A stretch of DNA of 64,000 nucleotides from the NCBI GenBank assembly GCA_034722035.1, contig JAYENK010000036.1:1-64000 (forward strand), read 5' to 3'. The translations under genes were made by a program, and so were the position numbers. A model generated the notes under the pieces. That model was not told where the DNA came from and did not search any database. It was given only the letters and a program-made list of their open reading frames with translations. Positions 43,377 to 53,018 of the stretch are shown in pieces; within the stretch, counting starts at the first letter, position 1; the number at the start of each line of letters is the position of its first letter. This stretch comes from JAYENK01 sp034722035. GTDB taxonomy: Bacteria > Patescibacteriota > Patescibacteriia > Patescibacteriales > UBA12075.

Positions 43377-46007
43377 ATGTTTAATAAATTTACCAATAAA
43401 TCACAAGAAGCTATTATTAATGCGCAAATTTTAGCGCAAGATCACGGACAACAGCAAATAGAAGCTTTGCATATTTTGTTTGCCCTTCTCCAGCAAGATG
43501 AAAGCCTGGTCAAATCAGTTTTAAACAAGCTAAAAATCAGCCCGGAAAGCATGGAAAAAAATGTAATCAACAACATTACCCGCCTACCCAAAGCACAAAC
43601 AGTAAATGCCGGTAGCGGGGCGGTTCAAGGAACAGCTGAGGTAGCAATGATACTGGAACGAGCCAAAAAAGAAGCTGACGGCATGCAAGACGAATATATT
43701 TCGACTGAACATATATTTTTAGCCTTAATCGGCATTAAATCACCGGCTCAAAAAATATTAATCAAGCTTGGCATTGAATATGAAAATGTTTTAAAAATTC
43801 TCTCGGAACTGCGCGGAGTACACAACGTCAACTCCCCCAACCCGGAAGCTAAATACAAAGTTTTGGAAAAATACGCCATCAACCTAACAGAAAAGGCCAA
43901 AAAAAAACAGCTTGATCCGGTAATCGGCCGCGACACGGAAATCAGACGAATCATGCAAATTCTTTCTCGTCGTACAAAAAATAATCCAGTATTGATTGGT
44001 GAAGCCGGCACCGGAAAAACCGCAATCGTAGAAGGGTTGGCCCAACGGATTATAAACGGTGACGCCCCGGAATCACTCAAAAACAAAGAAATAGTGAGCC
44101 TAGACCTGGGTGCACTCGTGGCCGGTGCTAAATTCCGTGGTGAGTTTGAAGACAGATTAAAAGCGGTTTTAAAAGAAATCAAAGCACAGGAAGGAAAAAT
44201 TATATTATTTATTGATGAACTACATACTTTAGTTGGTGCCGGTGCCTCGGAAGGCTCGATTGACGCTTCCAATATGCTAAAACCGGCTTTGGCTCGAGGC
44301 GAGTTAAGTGCGGTTGGAGCCACCACCACCAAAGAATATCAAAAATATATTGAACGCGACGCTGCCCTAGAACGGCGCTTTCAACCAATTTACGTAAACG
44401 AGCCCTCAATTGAAGATACAATTGCAATCTTGCGCGGAATAAAAGAAAAATACGAAGTCCATCATGGCGTGCGCATCACTGACGATGCGATTGTCAACGC
44501 GGCCAAACTCTCTTCCCGCTATATTACCGACCGATTTTTACCGGATAAAGCGGTTGATTTGATTGACGAGGCCACTTCTGCCTTGCGCATGGAAATCGAT
44601 TCAATGCCGGAAGAGCTTGATCGGCTAAAAAGAGAGATAAAACGCCTTGAGATTGAAAAAGCCGGACTAATGAGAGATAAGCATTCAAGCGTTAAACTCA
44701 AAAAAATCAATAAACAATTAAGCGAACTAGGCGAAGAATCAAAACAACTTGAACTTCATTGGCAAAATGAAAAAAATATAATTTCCAAAATAAGTGAAAC
44801 CAAAAAAGAAATTGATGACTTAAAAGCAAAAGCGGAAATTATTGAACGCCGTGGTGACGACCTCACCCAAGTTGCTGAAATTCGTTATGCCAAAATCCCC
44901 GGACTGGAAAACGAAGTAAAACGTCAAGAAAAAAATCTGATTAAACTGCAAAAACAAGGACAACGCATTCTCAAAGAAGAAATAGACGAAGAAGATGTTG
45001 CCAAAATAATTTCTCGTTGGACCGGTGTCCCGGTGGCCAAAATGCTTGAATCGGAAATCAAAAAACTGGCAGAAGCCGAAAAAGAGCTGGAAAAACGAGT
45101 AAAAGGCCAAAAAGACGCTATAAAATCAGTTGCAAATGCCATTCGCCGCTCCCGTGCCGGTATCAATGAAGAACATAAACCAATTGGCTCTTTTATGTTT
45201 GTTGGTCCGACTGGAGTTGGTAAAACCGAACTGGCAAAAACTCTGGCAAACTTTATGTTCAACGATGAACATTCTCTGATTAGATTGGACATGAGTGAAT
45301 TTATGGAAAAATATTCTGTTGCGAAAATTATCGGCTCTCCTCCGGGTTATGTCGGGCACGATGAAGGCGGACAATTAACCGAAAAAGTAAGGCGCCGTCC
45401 TTATAGTGTTATTTTATTTGATGAAATTGAAAAAGCCCATCCCGAAGTATTTAATATTCTCTTGCAAATTCTTGATGACGGCCGTCTGACCGACTCTAAA
45501 GGAAGAAATGTTAACTTTAAAAATACGATTATCATAATGACATCTAATCTGGGCAATGAAGTAATCAAACAATACTCAATCGGTTTTTCTGACGGAAGCG
45601 ACGCTGACAAAGTTAAAGATGAGCGCCGAGATGAAATGAAAGAGAAAATTGACAGTATTTTAAAAGATCATTTTAAACTGGAATTTCTTAACCGTATTGA
45701 CGAAATTGTAATCTTCAAAAGCCTAAATAAAGCGGTCTTAGGAGAAATAGTCAATCTAGAACTTGAAAAGGTACAAAAACGGCTCAAAGGTAAAAATGTC
45801 ACCTTGAATATTGCCATCAAAATAAAAAAACATCTAGCCGAAAAAGGTTATGACATTACTTTTGGCGCCAGACCGCTAAAACGCTTAATTCAAACTTTAA
45901 TTCTGGATGAATTGGCACTGGATATTATTGAAGGAAAAATTAAAGACGGTGACAAAATTACAATTGACCTTGGAGTTAAAGATAGGGTGGAATTAAAAGT
46001 TAAATAA
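43377..46007 (+). CDS. clpB: ATP-dependent disaggregase ClpB
   Basis: 876 residues. Two Clp N-terminal repeats (about 1-145) are followed by NBD1 with GEAGTGKT and VIGRDTEIRRIMQIL. A long coiled-coil middle domain spans about 400-530, which separates ClpB from ClpA/ClpC. NBD2 has GPTGVGKTELAKTLA, and the C-terminal D2-small domain ends the protein. It rescues aggregated proteins with DnaK. Expression is controlled by a CIRCE element. No ClpP-binding loop of the IGF type is evident. Confidence 0.96.
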   Translation: MFNKFTNKSQEAIINAQILAQDHGQQQIEALHILFALLQQDESLVKSVLNKLKISPESMEKNVINNITRLPKAQTVNAGSGAVQGTAEVAMILERAKKEADGMQDEYISTEHIFLALIGIKSPAQKILIKLGIEYENVLKILSELRGVHNVNSPNPEAKYKVLEKYAINLTEKAKKKQLDPVIGRDTEIRRIMQILSRRTKNNPVLIGEAGTGKTAIVEGLAQRIINGDAPESLKNKEIVSLDLGALVAGAKFRGEFEDRLKAVLKEIKAQEGKIILFIDELHTLVGAGASEGSIDASNMLKPALARGELSAVGATTTKEYQKYIERDAALERRFQPIYVNEPSIEDTIAILRGIKEKYEVHHGVRITDDAIVNAAKLSSRYITDRFLPDKAVDLIDEATSALRMEIDSMPEELDRLKREIKRLEIEKAGLMRDKHSSVKLKKINKQLSELGEESKQLELHWQNEKNIISKISETKKEIDDLKAKAEIIERRGDDLTQVAEIRYAKIPGLENEVKRQEKNLIKLQKQGQRILKEEIDEEDVAKIISRWTGVPVAKMLESEIKKLAEAEKELEKRVKGQKDAIKSVANAIRRSRAGINEEHKPIGSFMFVGPTGVGKTELAKTLANFMFNDEHSLIRLDMSEFMEKYSVAKIIGSPPGYVGHDEGGQLTEKVRRRPYSVILFDEIEKAHPEVFNILLQILDDGRLTDSKGRNVNFKNTIIIMTSNLGNEVIKQYSIGFSDGSDADKVKDERRDEMKEKIDSILKDHFKLEFLNRIDEIVIFKSLNKAVLGEIVNLELEKVQKRLKGKNVTLNIAIKIKKHLAEKGYDITFGARPLKRLIQTLILDELALDIIEGKIKDGDKITIDLGVKDRVELKVK

Positions 46008-46010
46008 AAT

Positions 46011-46071
46011 AAACAAAAATCCCTCTGTAGAGACGCCCTATTAGGGCGTCTCTACAGAGGGATTTTTGTTT
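46011..46071. terminator. 61-bp perfect palindrome of the GTAGAGACG family, clpB terminator
   Basis: 30-bp perfect arms (46011-46040 with 46042-46071) around a single base, with outer A/T runs that suit termination in both directions. The GTAGAGACG core recurs, from memory, as dispersed palindromes in several unrelated bacterial groups. Confidence 0.85.
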
Positions 46072-46081
46072 GAATCCATTT

Positions 46082-46237
46082 TTACTTGCTAGGCAAGATA
46101 CGAAACATGGTGGTACCGCAAACTGGGCATTTGCCCCGCATCGCGCGGCGCGGTTTCCCGCCCTTGCCTTTCATCTCAACTTCTTGTCCGTCTTGTATTT
46201 CTTGTTTTGCCTTACATTTTACGCAATAACCTTCCAT
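46082..46237 (-). CDS. DUF5679 small zinc-ribbon protein
   Basis: 51 residues starting MEGYCVKCKAKQEI. Two CxxC pairs (C5/C8 and C37/C40, the latter in CPVCGTTMFRI) form a zinc ribbon with a basic middle. It matches the DUF5679 pattern common in Patescibacteria and Chloroflexi. The role is unknown; nucleic-acid binding is plausible. It lies between the clpB palindrome and greA. Confidence 0.8.
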   Translation of the reverse strand: MEGYCVKCKAKQEIQDGQEVEMKGKGGKPRRAMRGKCPVCGTTMFRILPSK

Positions 46238-46350
46238 ACGAATTTTTCTTAATAATTAAAATAAAATATTTTTTATTTTTTTATTTTTCTCTTTATTTAA
46301 TATTAGCATAAATTAATAAAAAAATAAAGTCTTTATCTTGCAAATAAAAA

Positions 46351-46378
46351 AAATAACGGCTAATATTAGCTGTTATTT
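46351..46378 (-). terminator. Hairpin after greA
   Basis: A 28-bp near-perfect palindrome centred on GCTAATATTAGC, with A/T flanks. It lies just after the greA stop on the minus strand. Confidence 0.6.
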
Positions 46379-46396
46379 AATTATATTTAAAAAGCT

Positions 46397-46855
46397 TTAG
46401 GCGATTTTTTTTATTGTATATTCCTGTTCACCACCGGGGGTTTTAACAGTGACTATGTCTTTAACTTTTTGCTCGATAAAAGCCTTACCCAAGGGAGATT
46501 CGTTAGATATTTTGCCGTTTATCGGATCAGCTTCATTAAAACTGACAATTTCAAAGTTTTTTTCCTTACCGTTATTCTCAACCGTTACCAAAGACCCAAT
46601 CCCAACCTTGCCGTTATTATTTTCATTCTCTACCACCGTCACATTTTTTAGAATAGTCTTCAATTCGGCGATACGGCCATCGTTAAAGGCTTGCGCGTCC
46701 TTTGCCTCTGAGTATTCGGCGTTCTCACTCAAGTCGCCCATATCCTTGGCACTTTGAATACGCTTAGCGATTTCTCGCCGTTTGTCTGTGCTCAAAAACT
46801 CAAGTTCTTTTTCCAATTTTTTATAGCCCTCAGGCGTAATAATTTGTTCTGACAT
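46397..46855 (-). CDS. greA: Transcription elongation factor GreA
   Basis: 152 residues. The N-terminal coiled coil includes the acidic tip GDLSENAEYSEAKDAQ, which reaches the RNA polymerase active site to stimulate transcript cleavage. The C-terminal FKBP-like domain has SPLGKAFIEQKVKD. Full length, no Shine-Dalgarno. Confidence 0.96.
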   Translation of the reverse strand: MSEQIITPEGYKKLEKELEFLSTDKRREIAKRIQSAKDMGDLSENAEYSEAKDAQAFNDGRIAELKTILKNVTVVENENNNGKVGIGSLVTVENNGKEKNFEIVSFNEADPINGKISNESPLGKAFIEQKVKDIVTVKTPGGEQEYTIKKIA

Positions 46856-46890
46856 AGTATAAAAATTTAATTAAATTACCAGCATAGTAT

Positions 46891-48399
46891 CTAATATATA
46901 ATATTTTGTTTTTTTTGGCAAGAGAAAAAAATAATTATCAATAAAAATCCAATACCGAGTGGATGATTTAGATATGGGCTAAAAAAATTTATCACTGCCA
47001 TTAAAACCAACAAGCAAACTAGACCTAAATAAATAATATCTCTTTGCTGAAAAAACTTCTTCAAATTTTCTACAATCAGTATAACAAAAATACCAGCGTA
47101 AACAAGCAAACCAAAAATTCCTAATTTGAGCCAAACATCAAGCCAGCCCCACTCAAAAGAAAAAGTCGTGTATAATTTATCCGGATTAGACTCGAGTGCG
47201 CGCGGATCGCTCGAGGCGTAAGAAATAGTGGTGCCAAAACCACGGCCCAAAAAAGGACCTTTTTTAATTTCTTTTAGCATTTCCGGCCAAAGCGCCCAAC
47301 GTGAGGCCGCTCCGGCCTCATTTGCGATATTTCCGGTTCGATCACGAATAGATTTAAAAGTATCGACTTGGGTGTCAGAGCCGGGCCAAGGAATCTTTAC
47401 TATCATAAAAACAAATACCGCGGACAAAATAATAACGCCGATAAAACGTAAAATATAATTGAAATATTTTTTAAATGGTCTGAAATAAACAAAGCTATAT
47501 CCCAAAAAAAATAACAACAAAGAGCATGCAAGCCCCAGCCAATTACTACGAGATAAACTAACAATAGTAGTTGACAAAAAAAGGATCATACAAAGATGCA
47601 AAAAAAAGCTTTGGCGCCTCTTTTTTGTCTTTAGGAGTAAGATTAATACAACAATAATTCCGGCTAAAACAAAAATCTGCGACTGGATAAAAATACGATA
47701 AAAGTTACCCGGCATCATTGTAATTTCCCCCACCCCGCTCTCTCGCACCCAACGATAAATATTGTCGAGCCACGGAGCAAGATGAGAAAACAGATAAAGT
47801 AGTATTAAAGTTTTTAAGCTAATCCAAACAATACCGGCTAAAAAAACCGCTAACAAATTATTTAAAAAATCTTTTAACTTGTTTTCATAAAAAAGCGGCA
47901 AAGAAAACAGAGGGAATAATATCCCTAAAAAGAGCCAGCCGTTTAGATCAAAAAATATATCAGATAGAGAATTTTGCCGTAAAAAAGCATTTATTGTCGC
48001 AAACGCTATAATAAACAATAAAACAAATAGAAGCTTTAAATAAATATTGTTTTGAATATACAGCCTTATTTTTGCAATATTCAAGTCTCCTTGTCTTATG
48101 TTTTTAACAAACAAATAAAGCCAAACCAACATTATAATTACAAAAAACATTAAACGAATTGAGATTTGCACCCCAAAAATTTCCGCAAAAAATAAATACC
48201 CCTTAGAACCAATAAATAATTCAACAAAAATAATCAAAATTGCGTTTGGAAATGATCGCAAGGCAATAAACAAAAATACTAAGGATAAAATAAAAAAGAC
48301 GATATAATTTAAAAAATTAAAAAAATAAGCTGTTAATGATATCAGCTCAATTAAAAAAAGAATTAATATAGTTTGTCTAAATAAAATTCGATTTAACAT
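46891..48399 (-). CDS. O-antigen ligase/polymerase family protein (Wzy_C)
   Basis: 502 residues with about twelve transmembrane helices. The large extracytoplasmic loop (about 330-425) has ASRWALWPEMLKEIKKGPFLGRGFG, split as SRWALWPEMLKEIKK and GPFLGRGFGTT, the Wzy_C core with arginines that bind the lipid-linked glycan. It is the last gene of a surface glycan unit and its start overlaps the DUF192 stop by one base. Whether it polymerises or ligates is not decidable. Confidence 0.82.
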   Translation of the reverse strand: MLNRILFRQTILILFLIELISLTAYFFNFLNYIVFFILSLVFLFIALRSFPNAILIIFVELFIGSKGYLFFAEIFGVQISIRLMFFVIIMLVWLYLFVKNIRQGDLNIAKIRLYIQNNIYLKLLFVLLFIIAFATINAFLRQNSLSDIFFDLNGWLFLGILFPLFSLPLFYENKLKDFLNNLLAVFLAGIVWISLKTLILLYLFSHLAPWLDNIYRWVRESGVGEITMMPGNFYRIFIQSQIFVLAGIIVVLILLLKTKKRRQSFFLHLCMILFLSTTIVSLSRSNWLGLACSLLLFFLGYSFVYFRPFKKYFNYILRFIGVIILSAVFVFMIVKIPWPGSDTQVDTFKSIRDRTGNIANEAGAASRWALWPEMLKEIKKGPFLGRGFGTTISYASSDPRALESNPDKLYTTFSFEWGWLDVWLKLGIFGLLVYAGIFVILIVENLKKFFQQRDIIYLGLVCLLVLMAVINFFSPYLNHPLGIGFLLIIIFFSCQKKQNIIY

Positions 48400-48872
48400 T
48401 AAATATTTATCTCAATTTTATCGCCTGTTTCTATTTTATTTTTCCGGCTAAAACCGGCATTAAGCTCAAGCACATGATTAACCTCATATTCAGAGCCATA
48501 GCTGTTTTCCGGATTTTTCCCTTCCGGTGGCAAGTTTTCGCTGATTTTTACGATTTCTCCATCTTTTATCCAAAGAATATCAAGCGGAAAGTTCATTTCA
48601 CGCATGACAAAAACCCGCTGGATTTGATTATTAAAAACAAAAAGCATACCTTGGTGCTTATTCAATGATTTACGGTTAGAAAGACCGCGATATTGCTCGC
48701 CCGGTGAATCCGCTACTTCAACCGCAATGACGGTTTTATTTATTTTTACATGCGGACCGGCCAAAGCCTCCTCAATCCGCACTGATTTTTTGTATTGCAA
48801 ACCTCCAAAAAAAGAAAGAATAATAACAAGCGGGATAATAAATTTTAAATGACGTAAAATTATTTTTACCAT
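48399..48872 (-). CDS. DUF192 membrane-anchored protein
   Basis: 157 residues with an N-terminal transmembrane anchor (about 9-27) and a DUF192 domain. Motifs are VEVADSPGEQYRGLSNRKSL, GMLFVF, VFVMREMNFPLDILWI and VLELNAG. Family function is not settled. Its place between a glycosyltransferase and a Wzy-like gene may be chance. Confidence 0.88.
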   Translation of the reverse strand: MVKIILRHLKFIIPLVIILSFFGGLQYKKSVRIEEALAGPHVKINKTVIAVEVADSPGEQYRGLSNRKSLNKHQGMLFVFNNQIQRVFVMREMNFPLDILWIKDGEIVKISENLPPEGKNPENSYGSEYEVNHVLELNAGFSRKNKIETGDKIEINI

Positions 48873-48895
48873 ATAATTATATTAAAAAATTATAA

Positions 48896-49594
48896 TTAAA
48901 TAATATTATGCTTTTTCTTTACTGTTTCTACCGCTTTATTGTATTTAATAACGCTTAGAGAAAAAGGAAATATTTTATAAAAAATCCTGGGCAACCAGGC
49001 ACTCATAGTACCACCGGTTTGAATTGTAAATAAAAATTCATCAATCCATATCCCTTTATGCCCGCCCTCGACCACTCTGAGCCAAAAATCCCAATCCTGT
49101 AAACGCCGCAAGCTTTCGTCCCAAGCCTCTTTTGGATAAGCCTCGCGTTTCATTAAGGAGGTGGAATGGATGTAGGGAATATTTTTTAATTTACCGGCAT
49201 CAAAGGGCCAAAAACGAAATTTCTTCCAGCCAAAAATATGATTAGAATAAACAAAAGAAGTATCAGTATTTTGCTGTAAAACAGTATGCATTTTTTCCAA
49301 CATTATTTTTTTCATAATAATATCAGCATCACAAAAAAGTAAATACTCGCCTTTGGCATAGCGCATACCTTTATTGCGTGAATAGGGGGCGCCATGATTG
49401 CTTTGGTTATTATAAATGCTTAATTTTAAACCAAAACGCTCAATAAAAAGGTTAAGCACCGAACTCAGTTTAGTGGTAGAGCGATCATTTATCAAAACAA
49501 TTTCATAATTCCCGTAAGTCTGCGCCTCAATACTGGCCAGGCAAGCCTGTAATTTTTTAGGCTGATTATAAATTGGAATTATTATGCTTATCAT
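48896..49594 (-). CDS. Family 2 glycosyltransferase
   Basis: 232 residues of GT-A fold. It begins ISIIIPIYNQPKKL, has the NDRSTT and SRNKGMRYAKGEYLLFCDAD segment with the DxD metal site, and RRLQDWDFWLRV with the catalytic-base ED-like position. It adds a sugar to a lipid-linked glycan on the cytoplasmic face. It overlaps the GT4 gene by 4 bp. Confidence 0.9.
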   Translation of the reverse strand: MISIIIPIYNQPKKLQACLASIEAQTYGNYEIVLINDRSTTKLSSVLNLFIERFGLKLSIYNNQSNHGAPYSRNKGMRYAKGEYLLFCDADIIMKKIMLEKMHTVLQQNTDTSFVYSNHIFGWKKFRFWPFDAGKLKNIPYIHSTSLMKREAYPKEAWDESLRRLQDWDFWLRVVEGGHKGIWIDEFLFTIQTGGTMSAWLPRIFYKIFPFSLSVIKYNKAVETVKKKHNII

Positions 49595-50655
49595 AAAAAT
49601 TTATAAAACTCCTTGGCTTTATCTTGCCAACGGAAACATGACAAGGCTCGCTTCATCCCTTTGTCTCCCACTTCAATTCTTTGCACAATATCTCTTGCGA
49701 ATAAGATAACCGCATCCAAAATCTCATCGGCCGATTCACCATCAACCAAAATCCCGGTTTCGTGATCTAAAATCGCATCAGCGGTACCACCGCTTTTCCC
49801 GCCAATCACTGGTTTTCCGGCCAAATTAGCCTCCAAAAAAACAATACCAAAACCTTCACAATCCCCTGCTATTTCCCTGTTTGGCATTATAAATATATCA
49901 CATTTTCGCAAATATTGCCATTTTTCATCTTCACTTACTTCTCCCAAAAAATGTATCTTTTCTTGGATATTTTCCGGTAATTTTTCTTTTTCTTTTTTTA
50001 GATATTCTTCATCAGGGCCGACTCCGGCAATATAATACTCTAAGCGCGGCACTTCTTTCACTATTTCCGGCATCGCTTTTATCACCATATCAACCCCTTT
50101 ACGTTTAACCAATCTACCTAAAGTAAGCAAAATTAATTTATTATTATTTATTTTATTCGTCAATTGAAAATCCCCAATCGGCAATCGAGGCACTCCTGGA
50201 TTTAGAGTTTTTATTTTATTTTTATATTTTTCACCCAAAAATTCTTCTGTAATACCAGCGACATAATGACTATTACAAATAATAACGCTGGCTTTTTTTA
50301 GTATCTTCTTGGCCAAAAAAGCCTTGCACATTCTTTGTTTGGCATATTCGATATCCATACCGTGCAACACAAGCGAATATTTAAAATTATAAAAAAAGCT
50401 AAGCAAATAAACCACTGTCCCCAAAGGCAAAATATGCCCAACAACAACATGAGGTTTCTTTTTTTTGATTTCTTTTTTTAATGCCTTAAACGCCCGTAAC
50501 CATTTTAACGGTCTAGGTCCGATTAGCTCCTTATCATTGTTGTGCAAAACCGAAACTTCATGCTCCTTAGGCGCATGCTTGACCAGATTATAATAATAAT
50601 TGGCGATTCCTCCTTTAAACGGTGGATATTCTAATGTAAAAAATAAAATTTTCAT
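49591..50655 (-). CDS. Family 4 glycosyltransferase
   Basis: 354 residues of GT-B fold. The N-terminal half has LEYPPFKGGIANYYYNLV, and the C-terminal half has LTLGRLVKRKGVDMVIKAMP and the nucleotide-sugar motif EGFGIVFLEANLAGKPVIGG (E-x7-E). It follows the flippase gene by 1 bp and overlaps the next GT by 4 bp, so the three are one unit. Confidence 0.92.
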   Translation of the reverse strand: MKILFFTLEYPPFKGGIANYYYNLVKHAPKEHEVSVLHNNDKELIGPRPLKWLRAFKALKKEIKKKKPHVVVGHILPLGTVVYLLSFFYNFKYSLVLHGMDIEYAKQRMCKAFLAKKILKKASVIICNSHYVAGITEEFLGEKYKNKIKTLNPGVPRLPIGDFQLTNKINNNKLILLTLGRLVKRKGVDMVIKAMPEIVKEVPRLEYYIAGVGPDEEYLKKEKEKLPENIQEKIHFLGEVSEDEKWQYLRKCDIFIMPNREIAGDCEGFGIVFLEANLAGKPVIGGKSGGTADAILDHETGILVDGESADEILDAVILFARDIVQRIEVGDKGMKRALSCFRWQDKAKEFYKFL

Positions 50656-50656
50656 A

Positions 50657-52141
50657 TTAACCGGTAAATGCTTTTTTTATAGACATTAAATCTGCAACTC
50701 TAAGGCCTCTAAACGCCAATAAGGCGGCAAAATAAACAAGTGCGCCCAAAGGAATTAGAATAAAAATATTTATTACTAGTTCTAAATACCAAATAAACGC
50801 ACCCATTATTAACGCGGCAAATAATGCCTTGAAAAACGGTATTAACAATTTCATTGGCCTTAATTTTATAATGTTCGGCACTTGCAAGAACCCAAAGCCA
50901 AACATAGTCGCATTAGCAATAAAAACCGTAAGAGCGGCGCCGGTTGCCTGATACATTGGAATTAAAAAAATATTAAAACTGATACTTACTCCAAGTGCTA
51001 CGGCCATATTTAAAGTATTTATTTTTTGCCGATCACAGGCATTTAAAAGCGCGCCAATAGGAAAATTTATGAATAAAAGCCAAAGAGAAGCCATAATAAT
51101 TTGTAATGGCAAAACAGCTGATGCATATTCCGGCTTAAAAACTTTCATTATCTGACCGGCCAAAGTGATAACACCAACGCTAATCGGCAGGCTGATAATG
51201 GTGAGATAATTTATTGCACGCTCAAAAGTAACAACCATTTGCTTGCTCGTTTCAGCTTTATCTTTTTGTGAAAATTTAATTTTTGCCCAGCTCGAGGCAA
51301 GCGCCGGATAGAGTGATGCGATAAAAGCCATCGGTAAAAACTGCAAAGCAAAAATTATCTTAAATGCAATTTGATAAAGCCCAACATCCCAGTCACTGGC
51401 CAGCTTGGAAAGTAATACTGTGTCAAGATAAGTAAAAGCTCGCTGCAAAAGAGCAAAAAGCCCAAAAGGAATGGTTAGAAAAAAATAATTTTTTAATAAT
51501 TTTGAGCGCCAATTCGGAATTGGAAATATTTTGTAACGCAGAATCAATGAAAAAAGAGCATAAAAAAAATAAAATAAGCTGGCGATTGCCAAAGCGCTCA
51601 TGATCCATTCCAAAGAATATCCGCGTTTAAGAAAAGTCAAACCAATAAACATCGCAATTCCCATATACATTACGCTGGCAATGCTTTCGTATTTAAGGTT
51701 ATGAAAACCGCGAATTACCGCAAAAAAGCTAGTTGTAAAAGAATCGAACAACATGGGAATTGCCGACAAATACACCAAATGACGAATTAAATCCGGATAG
51801 TTTAATATATTTACAAAAACATAAATAATGGTAAGTGCCAAAAACGCCAAAGGCAGCTTGATCGCCATCACCGCGGATAATTGCTGTTGTGCTCCGCCGT
51901 CTACATTTTTAACATTATTAACCTTGGCAACTTCACGCGTGAGCAAATTACTCAAACCAATATCAATTAGCACCGAAAACATAGTGGTGATGCTGATAGC
52001 CAAATAATATTTACCCAAATAATCCGGATCCAAATTGCGCGCTAGAATTGTAAAATAAAAAAAGGTAATGACTTTTTGAATAATCAAAGCCAGCGTAAAA
52101 AATGAAGTATTTTTTGCGATATTACTGGGCATAAGTATCAA
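50657..52141 (-). CDS. Wzx-type polysaccharide flippase (MATE/MVF superfamily)
   Basis: 494 residues with about fourteen transmembrane helices, starting with SNIAKNTSFFTLALIIQKVITFFYF and YLGKYYLAISITTMFSVLIDIG in the typical polysaccharide-synthesis family order. It flips lipid-linked oligosaccharides across the membrane for the Wzy-like enzyme encoded downstream. First gene of the minus-strand glycan unit. Confidence 0.9.
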   Translation of the reverse strand: MILMPSNIAKNTSFFTLALIIQKVITFFYFTILARNLDPDYLGKYYLAISITTMFSVLIDIGLSNLLTREVAKVNNVKNVDGGAQQQLSAVMAIKLPLAFLALTIIYVFVNILNYPDLIRHLVYLSAIPMLFDSFTTSFFAVIRGFHNLKYESIASVMYMGIAMFIGLTFLKRGYSLEWIMSALAIASLFYFFYALFSLILRYKIFPIPNWRSKLLKNYFFLTIPFGLFALLQRAFTYLDTVLLSKLASDWDVGLYQIAFKIIFALQFLPMAFIASLYPALASSWAKIKFSQKDKAETSKQMVVTFERAINYLTIISLPISVGVITLAGQIMKVFKPEYASAVLPLQIIMASLWLLFINFPIGALLNACDRQKINTLNMAVALGVSISFNIFLIPMYQATGAALTVFIANATMFGFGFLQVPNIIKLRPMKLLIPFFKALFAALIMGAFIWYLELVINIFILIPLGALVYFAALLAFRGLRVADLMSIKKAFTG

Positions 52142-52281
52142 TTATTTTTCCTTTATCTTTTGTCTCATTTTTCAAAACTATAAATTTTATCCGCATTTAA
52201 CATATGATTTTATTATAATTAATACTTAAATAATAGCATTTTTTACTTTTTTAGGCTATTTTTCTTTTTTATCAAAAAAAT

Positions 52282-52310
52282 TTGACATATCTTGTTACAA
52301 TTGTAACAAT
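52282..52310 (+). promoter_or_regulatory. Promoter-like site with an 18-bp palindrome in its spacer
   Basis: TTGACA at 52282-52287 is followed by the perfect palindrome TTGTTACAATTGTAACAA (52292-52309) in the spacer and a weak AACAAT -10. It lies 130 bp before the lipoprotein-exporter genes and is a good operator candidate. The rest of 52142-52438 shows nothing else. Confidence 0.55.
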
Positions 52311-52438
52311 TAGAGTTATATTTCGATTTTTTGTTCACGTGTAGTGGTAAATTAAAATATAATTAGCAAAATAAAATTAGTAGTATTTGCGTATTATTAA
52401 ATAGGGGGTAATAAATTTATTAAAATAGAGTAAAAAAT

Positions 52439-53014
52439 ATGAAAAAAATAGTTTTTTTGACTTTAATTATTGGTGTTTTACTTATTTCCGGGTGTACTCA
52501 AACACAAACCCAAGAACAGGATAACACTGTTAATAAGGACGATTTTGCGATGCGACGACCGGATTTTGGTCAACCAAAGCGAGAACTTGATATTCGTGGT
52601 CTGGTTAAATCCATTATTGGTAATGAAATTACTGTATTGAAAATCGAGCGCTTACAGTCTAATCAGAAGGCTGATAGTGAAAATATAAATAATGATGAAG
52701 AGAAAAAGACTCCTACTGGAACCACCGGAATTCGTATTCCCGGAATGGGCAGAGGACTGAAGTCAGGCGGAATTACTCCAGACGCAGATGTGCGCGCTGC
52801 AATGCTTGAGCGAATGAAAGAAATGAGTACTGGTGAGGAAACAATCTTGATTCCAATCGGTATTCAGATGCTTAAGCCGGGGGACAACGCAGAAAAAATG
52901 GAAATGGTTGAAGCTACATTTGAAGATATTAATGAAAATAAAATGATTCAGGTTTGGTTGAATCAAAATATTAGCGACCGAAAGATTGCTGAGTTTGTAT
53001 TAATAACAAGATAA
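52439..53014 (+). CDS. Lipoprotein of unknown function linked to a MacAB-type exporter
   Basis: 191 residues. A lipoprotein signal peptide ends in LLISGC with lipidated Cys19. The mature part starts with a Gln/Thr/Asp-rich linker; then a beta-type domain (RELDIRGLVKSIIGNEITVLKIE) and a later half (EETILIPIGIQMLK ... MIQVWLNQN) follow. No family recognised. It is 4 bp upstream of the adaptor gene, so it probably serves the same export system. Confidence 0.7.
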   Translation: MKKIVFLTLIIGVLLISGCTQTQTQEQDNTVNKDDFAMRRPDFGQPKRELDIRGLVKSIIGNEITVLKIERLQSNQKADSENINNDEEKKTPTGTTGIRIPGMGRGLKSGGITPDADVRAAMLERMKEMSTGEETILIPIGIQMLKPGDNAEKMEMVEATFEDINENKMIQVWLNQNISDRKIAEFVLITR

Positions 53015-53018
53015 AAGT

